This document shows, piece after piece, positions 1-9,232 of a DNA stretch of 64,000 bases. How positions within the stretch are numbered: the first letter of the stretch is position 1; every line of letters begins with the position of its first letter. Source of the stretch: Hongsoonwoonella zoysiae (GTDB lineage: Bacteria > Pseudomonadota > Alphaproteobacteria > Rhizobiales > Stappiaceae); the NCBI RefSeq assembly GCF_013266695.1, contig NZ_JABRXF010000001.1:1369736-1433735 (forward strand). The letters are read 5' to 3'. A program made the translations under genes and the position numbers. The notes beneath the pieces were generated by a model. That model was not told the origin of the DNA. It was given only the letters and a program-made list of their open reading frames with translations, and did not search any database.

Positions 1-852
1 GGTGTAATTGCCCAGGTGCGGATCGCCGTGGATGATCCCGTAGTGGCTGAAGGGGCGCCACCAGGCGCGGAACATGACCTCCGCAATCCGGTTGCGGTCC
101 TCAAGGTCATGTTCCTTGTAGGTAAGAAGCGGCTTGCCCTCCAGCCAGCGCATGGTGAGCAGGCGCTTTGTGGAAAGTTCAGGGAACACTTCCGGCACGC
201 GGATGCGAGGCTCGTCGGCGAGGATCTCAGAATAAGCGGCAATATGCCGCGCCTCGCGCACGTAATCGAGTTCCTCGCGCACGCGTTCGCCGATCTCCTT
301 GGCGATCTCGCGCGTGTCGATGGCCGGGCGCATGCGCCGGTGCAGCGAAAACAGCATGGAAAGCTGCTGCAGGTCGGCCTCCACGGCAGAGGCCATGTCC
401 GGATACTGCAGCTTGCAGGCAAGCGGCGTTCCGTCCTGATGGCGGGCCTTGTGCACCTGGCCGAGGGAGGCGGCGGCGGCCGGTTCGCGGTCGAAACTTT
501 CGAACCTCTTCTGCCACCCCGCGCCCAATTCCGCGATCATCCGCCGCTTCACGAATGGCCAGCCCATGGGCGGTGCGGCCGATTGCAGCTTGGAAAGCTC
601 GGTGGCGTATTCCGGCGGTATCGCGTCGGGGATGGTCGAAAGAAGCTGGGCGACCTTCATGAGCGGGCCCTTGAGCCCGCCGAGCGCGGATGCCAGCTCC
701 GCCGCCTGCTTCTCGTTATCGACCTCCATGCCGAAAAGCCGCTGTCCGGCAAGCTTTGCGGCGATGCCGCCCATGTTGGTGCCGACCCGCGCATAGCGGT
801 TCACGCGCGCTGAAAATCGGTTTTGTTCGCGGTCCCGGTCGGTTGAACTCAT
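1..852 (-). CDS. ABC1/AarF (UbiB-like) atypical kinase, partial at left edge
   Basis: The first 284 codons of a minus-strand gene read open from ATG at 852 down to base 1, so the C-terminus lies outside the window. ABC1 family members are atypical protein kinase-like ATPases, often tied to ubiquinone biosynthesis or lipid homeostasis at membranes. Visible marks are a KVAQ variant (residues 66-69) of the KxGQ motif, the Ala-rich nucleotide loop AAAASLGQVHKA near residue 130, and the catalytic-loop motif HGDPHLGN at about 275-282, just before the edge. It lies 100 bases downstream of the DUF3445 gene on the same strand, possibly in one transcript. UbiB itself is longer and has C-terminal membrane helices that cannot be judged here, so I call only the family. 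Confidence 0.9.
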   Translation of the reverse strand, partial: MSSTDRDREQNRFSARVNRYARVGTNMGGIAAKLAGQRLFGMEVDNEKQAAELASALGGLKGPLMKVAQLLSTIPDAIPPEYATELSKLQSAAPPMGWPFVKRRMIAELGAGWQKRFESFDREPAAAASLGQVHKARHQDGTPLACKLQYPDMASAVEADLQQLSMLFSLHRRMRPAIDTREIAKEIGERVREELDYVREARHIAAYSEILADEPRIRVPEVFPELSTKRLLTMRWLEGKPLLTYKEHDLEDRNRIAEVMFRAWWRPFSHYGIIHGDPHLGNYT

Positions 853-952
853 GGGCGGACGGAAGCTCCGGTGTCTCGAGTAGGATCGAGCGCTAAAATA
901 GGCTGATCGGCGGCCAACGCCAGTGAGGGGAGCGCGCTTTTTCGAAAAACCC

Positions 953-1903
953 TCAACCGATCCTGCTCGCGAGACCCTCCAGACGCTTGACGATGGCGTC
1001 GCGGCTTTCCGTCAGCCCCTTGTAGGCGAGTTGGTCCGCATCGAGCGCAAGTACCTGATCTCTCAAGGAAAGCGCCAGCCTCGCGCCATCGAGGTGTTTC
1101 GCGAAGGCCGCGACCGGATCGTGATGGACCTTGATGGTGAAAAGGATGTCGCCAGAGTAAGGAAGCCGGCGCAGGGTCTGGCGCTCGACACGCACATGTA
1201 GCGAACCGGACGACCCGTGCCCGATACGCGGATCGATGCGCTTGGAATGCGGATGATGCAGCTCCGCGTCCGTATATAGCGACCAGTTGAGCCGCCACGA
1301 AGGTTGATCCACGCTCAAATTGTCAAAAAGCCGGGCAACGATCGTTCCCATGCGCCCGTCGTTGAAGCCCGGCACGTTCTCGTGGATCTCCGGCATGGGT
1401 TTGCCGAATTTTTCAGCCAATGACCATGACGAAGGAAACGACAGCGAGGCGGCGACGAGGCGATAGCCGCCCTCGCCCTTTCGCATGATGACGAGGTCTT
1501 CCTGGACGAGCCTCGCCGCGAGAAGAAGAGGCGCCTCCGCGAAATCCGTTTTCGAATAGACCTTGCCTGTCGGAACGATGCGGATTTCATCGCCATTCGA
1601 CGAATAAAGATCCGGATAGCGCGCCGGCAGGTGTTCCAGAAGCAACGCAAGGACTTCCGCCTGTGCCGCGACCGTATCCGGCTCGGCCAGAAATACGGGC
1701 GCTTCGGCTTCGCGGAAGAGGCGTTCCTTTTCTTGCAGGTGGGCCTTGAGATTGCCGTCCGGCTCGATCCATTCGGCAAGGTCGAGCGGGGCAAGGCCAA
1801 CGGTGAAGGGGCGCTTCGAGCCGTCATAGGGCGTGTGGGCGAAGGGCGCGTTCTTTCGCCTTACGCCCACATCACCCGAATCAGCCTTGCCCGTCGCCGT
1901 CAT
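953..1903 (-). CDS. DUF3445 family protein (heme-dependent oxidative N-demethylase-like)
   Basis: A 316-residue protein of the DUF3445 family, related to the alpha subunit of heme-dependent oxidative N-demethylase. Characterised members oxidise small alkylamines such as dimethylamine as part of a multi-subunit complex. Family-like stretches include SLSFPSSWSLAEKFGKP near residue 155, HENVPGF near 175 and WSLYTDAELHHP near 207, followed by a conserved RVERQTLRRLP segment. The ATG overlaps the pepF stop codon by four bases, so the two are translationally coupled. No reductase, ferredoxin-like or tetrahydrofolate-binding partner gene lies beside it, so the alkylamine substrate is uncertain and the protein may act on something else. 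Confidence 0.85.
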   Translation of the reverse strand: MTATGKADSGDVGVRRKNAPFAHTPYDGSKRPFTVGLAPLDLAEWIEPDGNLKAHLQEKERLFREAEAPVFLAEPDTVAAQAEVLALLLEHLPARYPDLYSSNGDEIRIVPTGKVYSKTDFAEAPLLLAARLVQEDLVIMRKGEGGYRLVAASLSFPSSWSLAEKFGKPMPEIHENVPGFNDGRMGTIVARLFDNLSVDQPSWRLNWSLYTDAELHHPHSKRIDPRIGHGSSGSLHVRVERQTLRRLPYSGDILFTIKVHHDPVAAFAKHLDGARLALSLRDQVLALDADQLAYKGLTESRDAIVKRLEGLASRIG

Positions 1904-3735
1904 TTTTCCATGGCTTCCAGTTCGCCGATCAGCCGCTCGATCACGGAAAGGCCCTTGCGCCAGAACGCGGGATCGGAAGCGTCGAGCCCGAACGGGGCCA
2001 GAAGCTCGGAATGGTGCTTCGTGCCGCCAGCCTTCAAAAGCTCGAAGTACTTCTCCTGGAAGCCCGCTTCCGCTTCTTCGTAGACCGCGTAGAGCGAATT
2101 CACCAGGCAGTCGCCGAAGGCATAGGCGTAGACGTAAAACGGCGAATGGACGAAATGCGGAATGTAGGTCCAGAAGGTCTCGTAGCCTTCGCGCAGCTCG
2201 ATCGACGGACCGAGGCTTTCATGCTGGACCGACATCCAGAGCTCGCACAGCTGATCGGCGGTCAATTCGCCGGATTTGCGCGCCTCATGCACCTTGCGCT
2301 CGAAGCTGTAGAAGGCGATCTGGCGCACGACGGTGTTGATCATGTCTTCCACCTTGCCGGCGAGCATGATCTTGCGCTTGTCGTCGCTTTCCGCCTTATC
2401 CAGCATGGCGCGGAAGGTCAGCATTTCGCCGAAGACGCTTGCCGTCTCCGCCAGCGTCAGCGGCGTGGGCGCCATGAGCGCGCCATTGGGAGCGGCGAGA
2501 ACCTGATGCACCCCGTGGCCGAGCTCGTGGGCAAGCGTCATGACGTCGCGCGTGCGGCCCTGGTAGTTCATGAGAACATAAGGATGCGCGCTCGGCACCG
2601 TCGGATGGGAAAAGGCGCCCGGCGCCTTGCCGGGGCGCGCGGGCGCGTCGATCCAGCGCTTGTCGAAGAAGCGGCCCGCGATTTCCGCCATTTCCGGCGA
2701 AAAGCCGCCATAGGCCGAAAGCACCGTCTCGCGCGCCTCGTCCCAGGGGATCGTGCGCGTATCGGCGCTGGGCAGCGGCGCGTTCCTGTCCCAATGGTTG
2801 AGCTTTTCGACGCCGAGCCATTTCGCCTTCATGGCGTAATAGCGATGCGAAAGCTTCGGGTAGTATTCGCGCACGGCATCGACCAGCGCATCCACCACCT
2901 CGCGCTCCACCCGGTTTGCGAGGTGGCGGCTGTCGGCCACATCCTTGAAGCCGCGCCAGCGGTCGGAAATGTCCTTGTCCTTGGCAAGCGTGTTGGTGAT
3001 GAGCGTAAAGGTGGAAAGATTGGCCTTGAAGGTCTCGGCAAGGGCTTCGGCCGCCGCCTTGCGCTTCTCCCCGTCCTGATCCTGCAGGAGGTTCAACGTC
3101 GGCTCGATGGAAAGGTCCTTGCCGTCGACGGAGAAGGTCAGGCCCGCGATCGTCTCGTCGAAGAGCCGGTTCCAGGCGGACCGTCCGGTGACCGATTTTT
3201 CGTGGAAGAGCTGCTCGATCTTGTCGTCGAGCTGATAGGGGCGCTCCTTGCGGATATCCTCAAGCCAGGGCTTGTAATGCGAAAGGGCGGGATCATCCGC
3301 CGCCTTGTCGATAACGGCGTCGTCGATGCGGTTGAGCTCAAGCGTAAAGAAGATGAGATGGGTGCTTGCCGTCGTCAGCTTGTCCTGGATGTCGCCGTAA
3401 AACTTTTGGCGTTTGGCATCCGTCGTGTCGCCCGCGTAAACGAGGCCGGCAAAGGAGGCGAGCCGGCCCATCAGGTCGTCGAGCGCCTCATAGGCTTTCA
3501 CGGCCTCGGCCAGTTCCGCGCCCGACTTGCCCGCCAGGTCGCCAAGCCGGCCCTTGTAGCGCTCCTCGAAGGCCTGCGCCTCGCGTTCCGCCCGTTCAAG
3601 GTCCGCCGCAACCTCGGGAGCGTCCATCGCCGGATAGAGATCGGCAAGGTTCCATTCCGGCAGGCTTCCGAGATCGGCCGCGGCGCCCCCGGTGGCGGCG
3701 GACAGAAGGGGCTTGGGTTCGAAGGTGAAGGACAT
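1900..3735 (-). CDS. pepF: Oligoendopeptidase F, M3 family zinc metallopeptidase
   Basis: A 611-residue cytosolic zinc peptidase that cleaves oligopeptides, normal length for the M3B/PepF group. The metal site is complete: HELGH at residues 403-407 gives the two histidines and the catalytic glutamate, and E430 in AETAS is the expected third ligand. The N-terminal half is the helical lobe typical of the family (PAMDAPEVAADLERAEREA and onward). The start at 3735 (MSFTFEPKP) is followed directly by family-like sequence. It is the first gene of a minus-strand run with the DUF3445 gene (4-base overlap) and perhaps the ABC1 kinase, and is divergent from the sigma-54 response regulator across 181 bases. 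Confidence 0.95.
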   Translation of the reverse strand: MSFTFEPKPLLSAATGGAAADLGSLPEWNLADLYPAMDAPEVAADLERAEREAQAFEERYKGRLGDLAGKSGAELAEAVKAYEALDDLMGRLASFAGLVYAGDTTDAKRQKFYGDIQDKLTTASTHLIFFTLELNRIDDAVIDKAADDPALSHYKPWLEDIRKERPYQLDDKIEQLFHEKSVTGRSAWNRLFDETIAGLTFSVDGKDLSIEPTLNLLQDQDGEKRKAAAEALAETFKANLSTFTLITNTLAKDKDISDRWRGFKDVADSRHLANRVEREVVDALVDAVREYYPKLSHRYYAMKAKWLGVEKLNHWDRNAPLPSADTRTIPWDEARETVLSAYGGFSPEMAEIAGRFFDKRWIDAPARPGKAPGAFSHPTVPSAHPYVLMNYQGRTRDVMTLAHELGHGVHQVLAAPNGALMAPTPLTLAETASVFGEMLTFRAMLDKAESDDKRKIMLAGKVEDMINTVVRQIAFYSFERKVHEARKSGELTADQLCELWMSVQHESLGPSIELREGYETFWTYIPHFVHSPFYVYAYAFGDCLVNSLYAVYEEAEAGFQEKYFELLKAGGTKHHSELLAPFGLDASDPAFWRKGLSVIERLIGELEAMEK

Positions 3736-3916
3736 GCGTTCTCCGTGTCGGACGTATGTGTTTCGTTCTTTCCATCATTTTGTCGAGGTGGGCCCCTCGC
3801 GCAAGATGTCGTTTTGTCCGTCATGCCTCTTGCGCTGGAAATGGACGATTTGTTTACCGCCTCGCGGCTAGCCTGTTTCCAAATGAGACAATTTTCAGGA
3901 TCGGCAGGCGAATAGC

Positions 3917-5527
3917 ATGGATCAGTTGAGCGGTCGGGTTCTCATCGTCGACGACGATCCGGTGCAGCGCCGTCTTCTCGAGGAAGCCGCCAAGCGTTTC
4001 GGATACAGGGTGACGACCGCCACGAACGGCCAGGAGGCCGTGCGCCTGATGAGCGGGCCGGACGGTGCGGAAATCGACCTGATGGTGCTCGACCTCGTCA
4101 TGCCGGAACTCGACGGAATGGGCGTGATCACCCGACTCAGGGAAAACAGGATCACGGTCCCCATCATCGTGCAGACGGCGCATGCCGGCATCGAGACGGC
4201 GGTTAATGCGATCCGTGCCGGCGCGCAGGACTTCGTCGTCAAGCCGGTGTCGCCCGAGCGGCTGGAAATCTCGCTGCGCAACTGCATGAAGGTTTCAGCG
4301 CTCGAAGGCGAGATCACGCGGCTCAAGAAACGCTCGACCGGCACGTTCAGCTTCGACGATATCGTCACCCGCTCGGAGGCGATGGAACGGGTGCTCCGGA
4401 TAGGGCGCAGGGCGGCCAATTCCCAGATCCCGATCCTGATCGAAGGCGAATCGGGCGTCGGCAAGGAACTGATCGCCCGCGCGATCCAGGGCACCAGCGA
4501 TCGCCGGTCCCGACCTTTCGTTACGGTGAACTGCGGCGCGATCCCCGAACATTTGGTGGAATCGATCCTTTTCGGCCACGAGAAAGGAGCGTTTACCGGC
4601 GCTGTCGACAAGCATGTCGGCAAGTTTCAGGAAGCCCACGGCGGCACGCTCTTCCTCGACGAGGTGGGCGAACTTCCCCTCGACATCCAGGTGCGGCTCT
4701 TGCGCGCGATCCAGGAAGGCGAGGTCGACCCGATCGGCAGCCGGCGGCCGGTGAAGGTGGATTTCCGCCTGATCTCCGCCACCAACCGGCGGCTCATCGA
4801 TCTCGTGAAGGAAGGCCGCTTCCGGGAGGATCTCTACTATCGGCTCAACGTCTTTCCCGTCTGGCTGCCGCCCTTGCGCGACCGTCTGGAAGACGTGCCG
4901 GACCTGGTGCGCCATTTCCTCGCCCGGTTCGCGGCGGAGGAAGGCAAGCCGCAGGTCGCTTCGGTCGCGCCGGACGCGATGGCCCTGCTCCAGGCCTACA
5001 CCTGGCCCGGCAACATCCGCCAGCTTGAAAACGCCGTATTCCGCGCCGTCGTTCTGTGCGACGGCGACCATCTCGCGGTAGAGGATTTTCCGCAGATCGC
5101 TGCAGCTGTCTCCCAGGGAGGGGCGCTACAGCCTCCCGTCCGGCAACACTATCTGCCCGCATCCCAGCCGCGCGACCAGGCGTCGCAAGCGGCCTCGCCC
5201 GCCGCGGTGCCGCTGGGGAAACCGGGACGGGAAGAGTGCGGGGAAGAAACGCCGGCCGATCGCGGCGACGGCGATGCGCACCCGCATCCCGAACAGGCCT
5301 TCGAGAACCGCGAAGCACCCTTCGGCTTCATCCGCAGCCTGAACGACGAGGGCCATGTCCATACGCTGACGGCAATGGAAGAAGAGATGATTCGCGTTGC
5401 GATCGACCATTATCGCGGGCGGATGACGGAGGTTGCCCGCCGTCTCGGCATCGGCCGGTCCACGCTTTACCGCAAGCTCAAGGAATACGGCCTTGAGGAG
5501 GACGCGAATCAGGACGCGGCCGAATAA
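3917..5527 (+). CDS. Sigma-54-dependent response regulator (NtrC family)
   Basis: A 536-residue three-domain enhancer-binding protein. Residues about 6-120 form a receiver domain with acidic pocket D12/D13, phosphoacceptor D59 and K109. Residues about 145-385 form the AAA+ domain with Walker A GESGVGKE (177-184), the sigma-54 contact loop GAFTGA (224-229) and Walker B LFLDE (245-249). A low-complexity linker then leads to a Fis-type helix-turn-helix (TEVARRLGIGRSTLYRKLKEYGL) at the C-terminus. It should activate RpoN promoters when phosphorylated. No histidine kinase gene is adjacent, so its partner is unknown. I saw no convincing -24/-12 promoter next to it. Confidence 0.95.
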   Translation: MDQLSGRVLIVDDDPVQRRLLEEAAKRFGYRVTTATNGQEAVRLMSGPDGAEIDLMVLDLVMPELDGMGVITRLRENRITVPIIVQTAHAGIETAVNAIRAGAQDFVVKPVSPERLEISLRNCMKVSALEGEITRLKKRSTGTFSFDDIVTRSEAMERVLRIGRRAANSQIPILIEGESGVGKELIARAIQGTSDRRSRPFVTVNCGAIPEHLVESILFGHEKGAFTGAVDKHVGKFQEAHGGTLFLDEVGELPLDIQVRLLRAIQEGEVDPIGSRRPVKVDFRLISATNRRLIDLVKEGRFREDLYYRLNVFPVWLPPLRDRLEDVPDLVRHFLARFAAEEGKPQVASVAPDAMALLQAYTWPGNIRQLENAVFRAVVLCDGDHLAVEDFPQIAAAVSQGGALQPPVRQHYLPASQPRDQASQAASPAAVPLGKPGREECGEETPADRGDGDAHPHPEQAFENREAPFGFIRSLNDEGHVHTLTAMEEEMIRVAIDHYRGRMTEVARRLGIGRSTLYRKLKEYGLEEDANQDAAE

Positions 5528-5585
5528 AGGCCGTTAGGGGCTGGACTTTGGCGGCAGGTGATGTTTTTTTGCCGCGGTCGAAAAA

Positions 5586-5627
5586 AATTGAGAAGTGGTG
5601 CGATTTTGCCACGATTTCCTCTCAATT
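5586..5627. promoter_or_regulatory. Inverted repeat upstream of the DUF882 gene
   Basis: AATTGAGA (5586-5593) and TCTCAATT (5620-5627) are perfect 8-base arms enclosing a smaller GTGG/CCAC hairpin. It lies about 110 bases ahead of the DUF882 start and 59 bases after the sigma-54 regulator stop. There is no immediate T-run, so an operator or leader hairpin is as likely as a terminator. Confidence 0.4.
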
Positions 5628-5738
5628 CTGGTTACGGTAAAAACTTCTTAACCGCAGGTCCGGTATCTTGTCCCGATCCGGGGGGTAGATGGACCGGTGG
5701 CCACGTGCCGTTGCCGGCAAGCACGCGAGACATGAATC

Positions 5739-7598
5739 TTGTTTGAAGCGTACGTCCTCAGGTTAGCGACCTGCGCCCGCTTGATTGCGGCTGTGGCTTT
5801 CGCGGTCTTTGCCTCCCTGCTCGTGGGCCTGTGCCTGACAACAGCGGATGCGCGTGCCGAAACGCGCACCCTGAAGCTCTACAACACCCACACCCACGAA
5901 CGCGTGTCGATCACCTTCAAGAAGAACGGCCGCTATATCCAGTCCGGCCTGCGTGATCTGAATCGCTTTTTGCGCGACTGGCGGCGCAACGAATCCACCA
6001 AGATGGATCCCGAGCTGTTCGACCTCGTCTGGGAAGTTTACCAGAAGGTGGGCGCCAGCCAGCCGATCCACGTGGTGTCCGGCTACCGCTCCCCGGCGAC
6101 GAACAACATGCTGCGCAGCCGCTCGAAAGGCGTGGCCAAGAACAGCCAGCACACACGCGGCAAGGCGATGGATTTCTTCATTCCCGGCGTGAACCTCTCC
6201 ACCTTGCGCAAGACGGGGCTGCGAAAGGAAGTCGGCGGTGTCGGCTTTTATCCCACGTCCGGTTCGCCCTTCGTGCATATGGATACCGGCAGCGTGCGCC
6301 ACTGGCCGCGCATGACGCGCAGCCAGCTTGCCGCCGTCTTCCCCGACGGCGTGACACTTCACGTGCCGACCGACGGCAAGCCCATGCCGGGCTATCAGAC
6401 CGCGCTCGCCAGGCACAAGTCGGGCCGGGCCGGCACCGTCACGGTCGCTTCCAACAACACCCCTTCGACGACCGGGCAGGTGCTGCGCAGCGCTTCCGAT
6501 GACGGCGCGATCGTGCGTCCGGGCACCGGCTCCGGATCGGGCAAGGGGCTGCTCGCCACATTCTTTGACGATGACGACGAAGAGGACAAGGCAAGCGCGG
6601 CGGGTGAGGATAACAGCGGCACGCCTACGCGCGTCGCCTCGGTCAATCCGGGATCGCTCGTGCCGCCCGCATCCCTGCCCGGCGTGCGCGCCGCGGAAGC
6701 TGGCGACAAGCCGGCCGAACCGGAAAAGGCGCCTGAAAGCGCGGTGGGCGATCTTTCGCAACCGCCGGTTCCCGAGCGCAAGGTCGAAGAAAAGCCGGCC
6801 GAGGAGGACCGGGTCGTTCTCGCCGGAATTTACCCCAGGATAAAGCCGGCCAGCCCGGCGCTGCTTGCCCGCGCGCAGGCCAACCCGAACTCGCTCGATG
6901 CGCAGGCCGTACGCCTGAGGGAGGGCAAGCCCGCGGTTGCCGCGACGCAGGTCGCAGCACTTTCGCAACCGGACGAGGACCGCTTCCGGCCGACTTTCGC
7001 CGCCGCGCCTCGCGTCAAGCCTGAGGATGTGCTGGCGGCAGCCGAATTCGCCCGCGCAAGCGCCGTTCCCCGTGCTGCGCCGCCGGCCACAGGCGCGGCC
7101 GCCATCGCCGCCGCGACCGGTGGTCTCGCGAAAGAGCAATCTCCCAAGGCCACAAGCCTGAGCGAAGCCGTGCTGGCCTATGGCGCACCCGGCGCACCGA
7201 TCCAGACCGCTTCCGCCGCCGCCGCCATTCCCGCTGTGTCCGCGCGCTCCGGCCCGTCCGCGACACTGGCGGAGGCCCTGAAGCGCGCGCCGGCCCGGGC
7301 TGCCGCGCAGCCTTCCATTTCCGGTACCGTGCCCGACCGCGTGATCCGTGATCCGCTGGCGCGATTTGCCGCACTTCCCGACCGCAGCAAGGTTTCGGAA
7401 TTCATGACCGGCGAAACGTCGACGCGCACGGCCGCATTTGCTCGACTGAGCCACCCGAACCAGCGTGAATTGAAGGAGCTGTTCCAGACCGGCGATCGCG
7501 TGCTTCCCGGCAACTTCAAGCCGGCGCTGGATGCGCCGCGCACGGACAGCTTTACCGGCGAGGCCGTTGTCCTGCTGCCGATGGTGAGCTTGCGCTGA
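5739..7598 (+). CDS. DUF882/YcbK-like murein peptidase (M15-type) with long low-complexity tail
   Basis: A 619-residue exported protein. An N-terminal hydrophobic stretch ending at TTADARAE is a signal peptide. Residues about 45-190 are a DUF882 (peptidase M15_2, YcbK/MepK-like) domain with the zinc-site pattern SQHTRGKAMD, the upstream VVSGYRSPATN motif and the third-ligand histidine in PFVHMD. Such enzymes cut peptidoglycan cross-links in the periplasm. From about residue 210 on it is Ala/Pro-rich and probably disordered, far longer than the usual ~180-residue family member, with a short conserved-looking C-terminal block (LFQTGDRVLPGNFKPALDAPR). The start is uncertain: TTG at 5739 is the longest, and GTG at 5793 is in frame but would truncate the signal peptide. 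A terminator follows. Confidence 0.88.
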   Translation: MFEAYVLRLATCARLIAAVAFAVFASLLVGLCLTTADARAETRTLKLYNTHTHERVSITFKKNGRYIQSGLRDLNRFLRDWRRNESTKMDPELFDLVWEVYQKVGASQPIHVVSGYRSPATNNMLRSRSKGVAKNSQHTRGKAMDFFIPGVNLSTLRKTGLRKEVGGVGFYPTSGSPFVHMDTGSVRHWPRMTRSQLAAVFPDGVTLHVPTDGKPMPGYQTALARHKSGRAGTVTVASNNTPSTTGQVLRSASDDGAIVRPGTGSGSGKGLLATFFDDDDEEDKASAAGEDNSGTPTRVASVNPGSLVPPASLPGVRAAEAGDKPAEPEKAPESAVGDLSQPPVPERKVEEKPAEEDRVVLAGIYPRIKPASPALLARAQANPNSLDAQAVRLREGKPAVAATQVAALSQPDEDRFRPTFAAAPRVKPEDVLAAAEFARASAVPRAAPPATGAAAIAAATGGLAKEQSPKATSLSEAVLAYGAPGAPIQTASAAAAIPAVSARSGPSATLAEALKRAPARAAAQPSISGTVPDRVIRDPLARFAALPDRSKVSEFMTGETSTRTAAFARLSHPNQRELKELFQTGDRVLPGNFKPALDAPRTDSFTGEAVVLLPMVSLR

Positions 7599-7646
7599 CG
7601 AAGGGCTGTGCGCTGCCAACGCGCCGCACACCCGCCCGGTTTCAAT

Positions 7647-7680
7647 AAAAATGCGGCGCCGTGACCGGAGCCGCATTTTT
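7647..7680. terminator. Bidirectional Rho-independent terminator
   Basis: AAAAATGCGGC (7647-7657) pairs with GCCGCATTTTT (7670-7680) around a 12-base loop. The A-run and T-run on either side let it serve both the DUF882 gene (plus) and gapR (minus), which converge here. Confidence 0.9.
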
Positions 7681-7704
7681 TGTTTCAAAAGATATTTCGC
7701 CGGA

Positions 7705-7971
7705 TCAATAGTTGTCCGCCGGGGCCCCGACCATCCCGAGCGCATGCATATAGAGGTCGAGGACCGCATCCTCTTCCTCGCGCTCTTCGGGCTTCTTTTT
7801 CCTGAGCGAAATTACCTTACGCAGGATCTTGACGTCGAACCCGTTACCCTTGGCTTCGGCGTAGACGTCCTTGATGTCGTCCGCGATGACTTTCTTTTCT
7901 TCCTCAAGCCGCTCGATCCGCTCCACGAAAGCGCGAAGCTGATCGCCCGCAACACCACCGGGTTCCGCCAT
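7705..7971 (-). CDS. gapR: GapR family nucleoid-associated protein (DUF2312)
   Basis: An 88-residue protein matching GapR, an essential nucleoid-associated protein of alphaproteobacteria that binds overtwisted, AT-rich DNA and supports replication and gene expression. The conserved core [23 protein letters not shown] and the following coiled coil and basic region ([15 protein letters not shown]) are present. I start at ATG 7971 (MAEPGG) because AGGAGCAAAGGA sits just upstream; an in-frame ATG 36 bases earlier adds residues foreign to the family. It reads into the shared terminator at 7647-7680. DUF1244 lies upstream on the same strand. Confidence 0.93.
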   Translation of the reverse strand: MAEPGGVAGDQLRAFVERIERLEEEKKVIADDIKDVYAEAKGNGFDVKILRKVISLRKKKPEEREEEDAVLDLYMHALGMVGAPADNY

Positions 7972-8087
7972 GTCGTCCTTTGCTCCTCGTTTCACTGCGT
8001 TTCGCATGTACGCGAACGCTCTGGTTTCTCCTTGCCCGGCGGATCAAGCCGCCGCGCCGGAATTTTCGTCCGGTATCCGGCGTTTCG

Positions 8088-8393
8088 TCAGTGCTGTGGC
8101 TTGTTGACCTCGAAAGCGGCTTTCTGCTCCGCGCTCGCCTCGCTCTGGTATTTGTCCTTCCATTCGGAATAGGGCATGCCGTAGACGATCTCGCGCGCTT
8201 CTTCCTTGGCAAGGTCGAGGCCCTTCTCCTCAGCCGCGTCGCGATACCAGTTCGACAGGCAGTTCCGGCAGAAACCGGCAAGGTTCATCATGTCGATGTT
8301 CTGGACGTCCGTACGCTCGCGCAGGTGCGAGACGAGCCTGCGAAAGGCCGCGGCCTCAAGTTCCACCCTGGTCTTTTCGTCGATATCGGTCAC
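8088..8393 (-). CDS. DUF1244 domain protein
   Basis: A 101-residue small soluble protein of the DUF1244 family, whose function is not established. The diagnostic stretch is NLAGFCRNCLSNWY with its Cys-x2-Cys pair, followed by a helical EEKGLDLAKEEAREIVYGMPY block. I chose GTG at 8393 because a perfect AGGAGG lies six bases upstream; the in-frame ATG at 8426 has no such site. It lies between gapR and an N-formylglutamate amidohydrolase gene on the same strand. Confidence 0.88.
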   Translation of the reverse strand: MTDIDEKTRVELEAAAFRRLVSHLRERTDVQNIDMMNLAGFCRNCLSNWYRDAAEEKGLDLAKEEAREIVYGMPYSEWKDKYQSEASAEQKAAFEVNKPQH

Positions 8394-8422
8394 GATCGGC
8401 CTCCTGACTAGCCGCGCCGCCT

Positions 8423-9232
8423 TCATCCGTCGGCGCGGGATGGATGTTCTTCCAAGCGATGTAACTCGGGCTTGTCGTTCAATTCTTCAAGGATCGGCCC
8501 GAGACGATCCGCCCATGCCCTGACGCCGGCACCGTCCGCGATCAGATCCTGGCGCACTTCTATCAGCGCATGCGCGATCCCGCGCGCGGTGCCATGCCGG
8601 TACATGCAGTCGTTCTTCAGGCAGCCGTCGTAGGGTTCGTTGTCGCCGACGACCAATTCGGGATCGGCGCGAAGCGCCGAAAGAAGAGGCAGCGGAAACC
8701 GCGGGTCGCTGTCCCACAAAACGCCGGCATGCCAGGGCCGGGGCACGCCCCGCCAGACGGGCGTGTAGCTGTGGATTGAAAGGATAGCGGGCGTATTTCC
8801 GCTCGCGATCATCCGGTCGAGCAGGCGGTCGATCTCCGCGTGATAGGGTTTGTGGAAGCGCTCCATCCGGCGCGTGCGCTCCGCCTCGTCGACCTCGGCG
8901 TTGCCCGGCACCACCGCTCCGTCGGAGAGGCGCATGACCAGCGTCGGGTCGTCCTCGCCCCGGTTCGGGTCGATAAGCAGACGCGAATAGGTGGTCATGA
9001 CTGCCGGCAGGCCAAGACGGCGCGCAAGCTCGAAAGTCAGGCCGCGTACGCCGATGTCATAGCCGATGTGCCGTTCGAATTGTTCCTTCGGCAGGCCGAG
9101 GTCGCCATATTCCGCCGGCACGCGGTTGCTGGCGTGGTCGCAGACGATGAGGAGGCCGGACGACAGATTCCCCTCTATCGTCTCGAAGGGTGCAACGTCT
9201 GGCGAAACCGGAGGCGGGAAATCGAAGGGCAT
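8423..9232 (-). CDS. N-formylglutamate amidohydrolase family protein (copy 1)
   Basis: A 269-residue zinc-hydrolase-fold protein of the N-formylglutamate amidohydrolase family, which in histidine degradation releases formate from N-formylglutamate. Family features are LLIVCDHASNRVP near the N-terminus, the YDIGVRGL segment, DPNRGEDDPTL, and IHSYTPVWRG with a candidate metal-binding histidine. No hut genes are nearby, so the true substrate may differ. I start at ATG 9232 (MPFDFPPPVSPD); upstream in-frame sequence looks non-coding. A second family member lies at 17986-18876 but diverges strongly, so this is not a recent duplication. It is divergent from glycerate kinase. Confidence 0.88.
   Translation of the reverse strand: MPFDFPPPVSPDVAPFETIEGNLSSGLLIVCDHASNRVPAEYGDLGLPKEQFERHIGYDIGVRGLTFELARRLGLPAVMTTYSRLLIDPNRGEDDPTLVMRLSDGAVVPGNAEVDEAERTRRMERFHKPYHAEIDRLLDRMIASGNTPAILSIHSYTPVWRGVPRPWHAGVLWDSDPRFPLPLLSALRADPELVVGDNEPYDGCLKNDCMYRHGTARGIAHALIEVRQDLIADGAGVRAWADRLGPILEELNDKPELHRLEEHPSRADG

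Noticed and set aside
2011-3915. A 634-codon plus-strand frame opposite pepF
   Set aside because: Antisense shadow; low-complexity Arg/Leu/Val composition and no motif.
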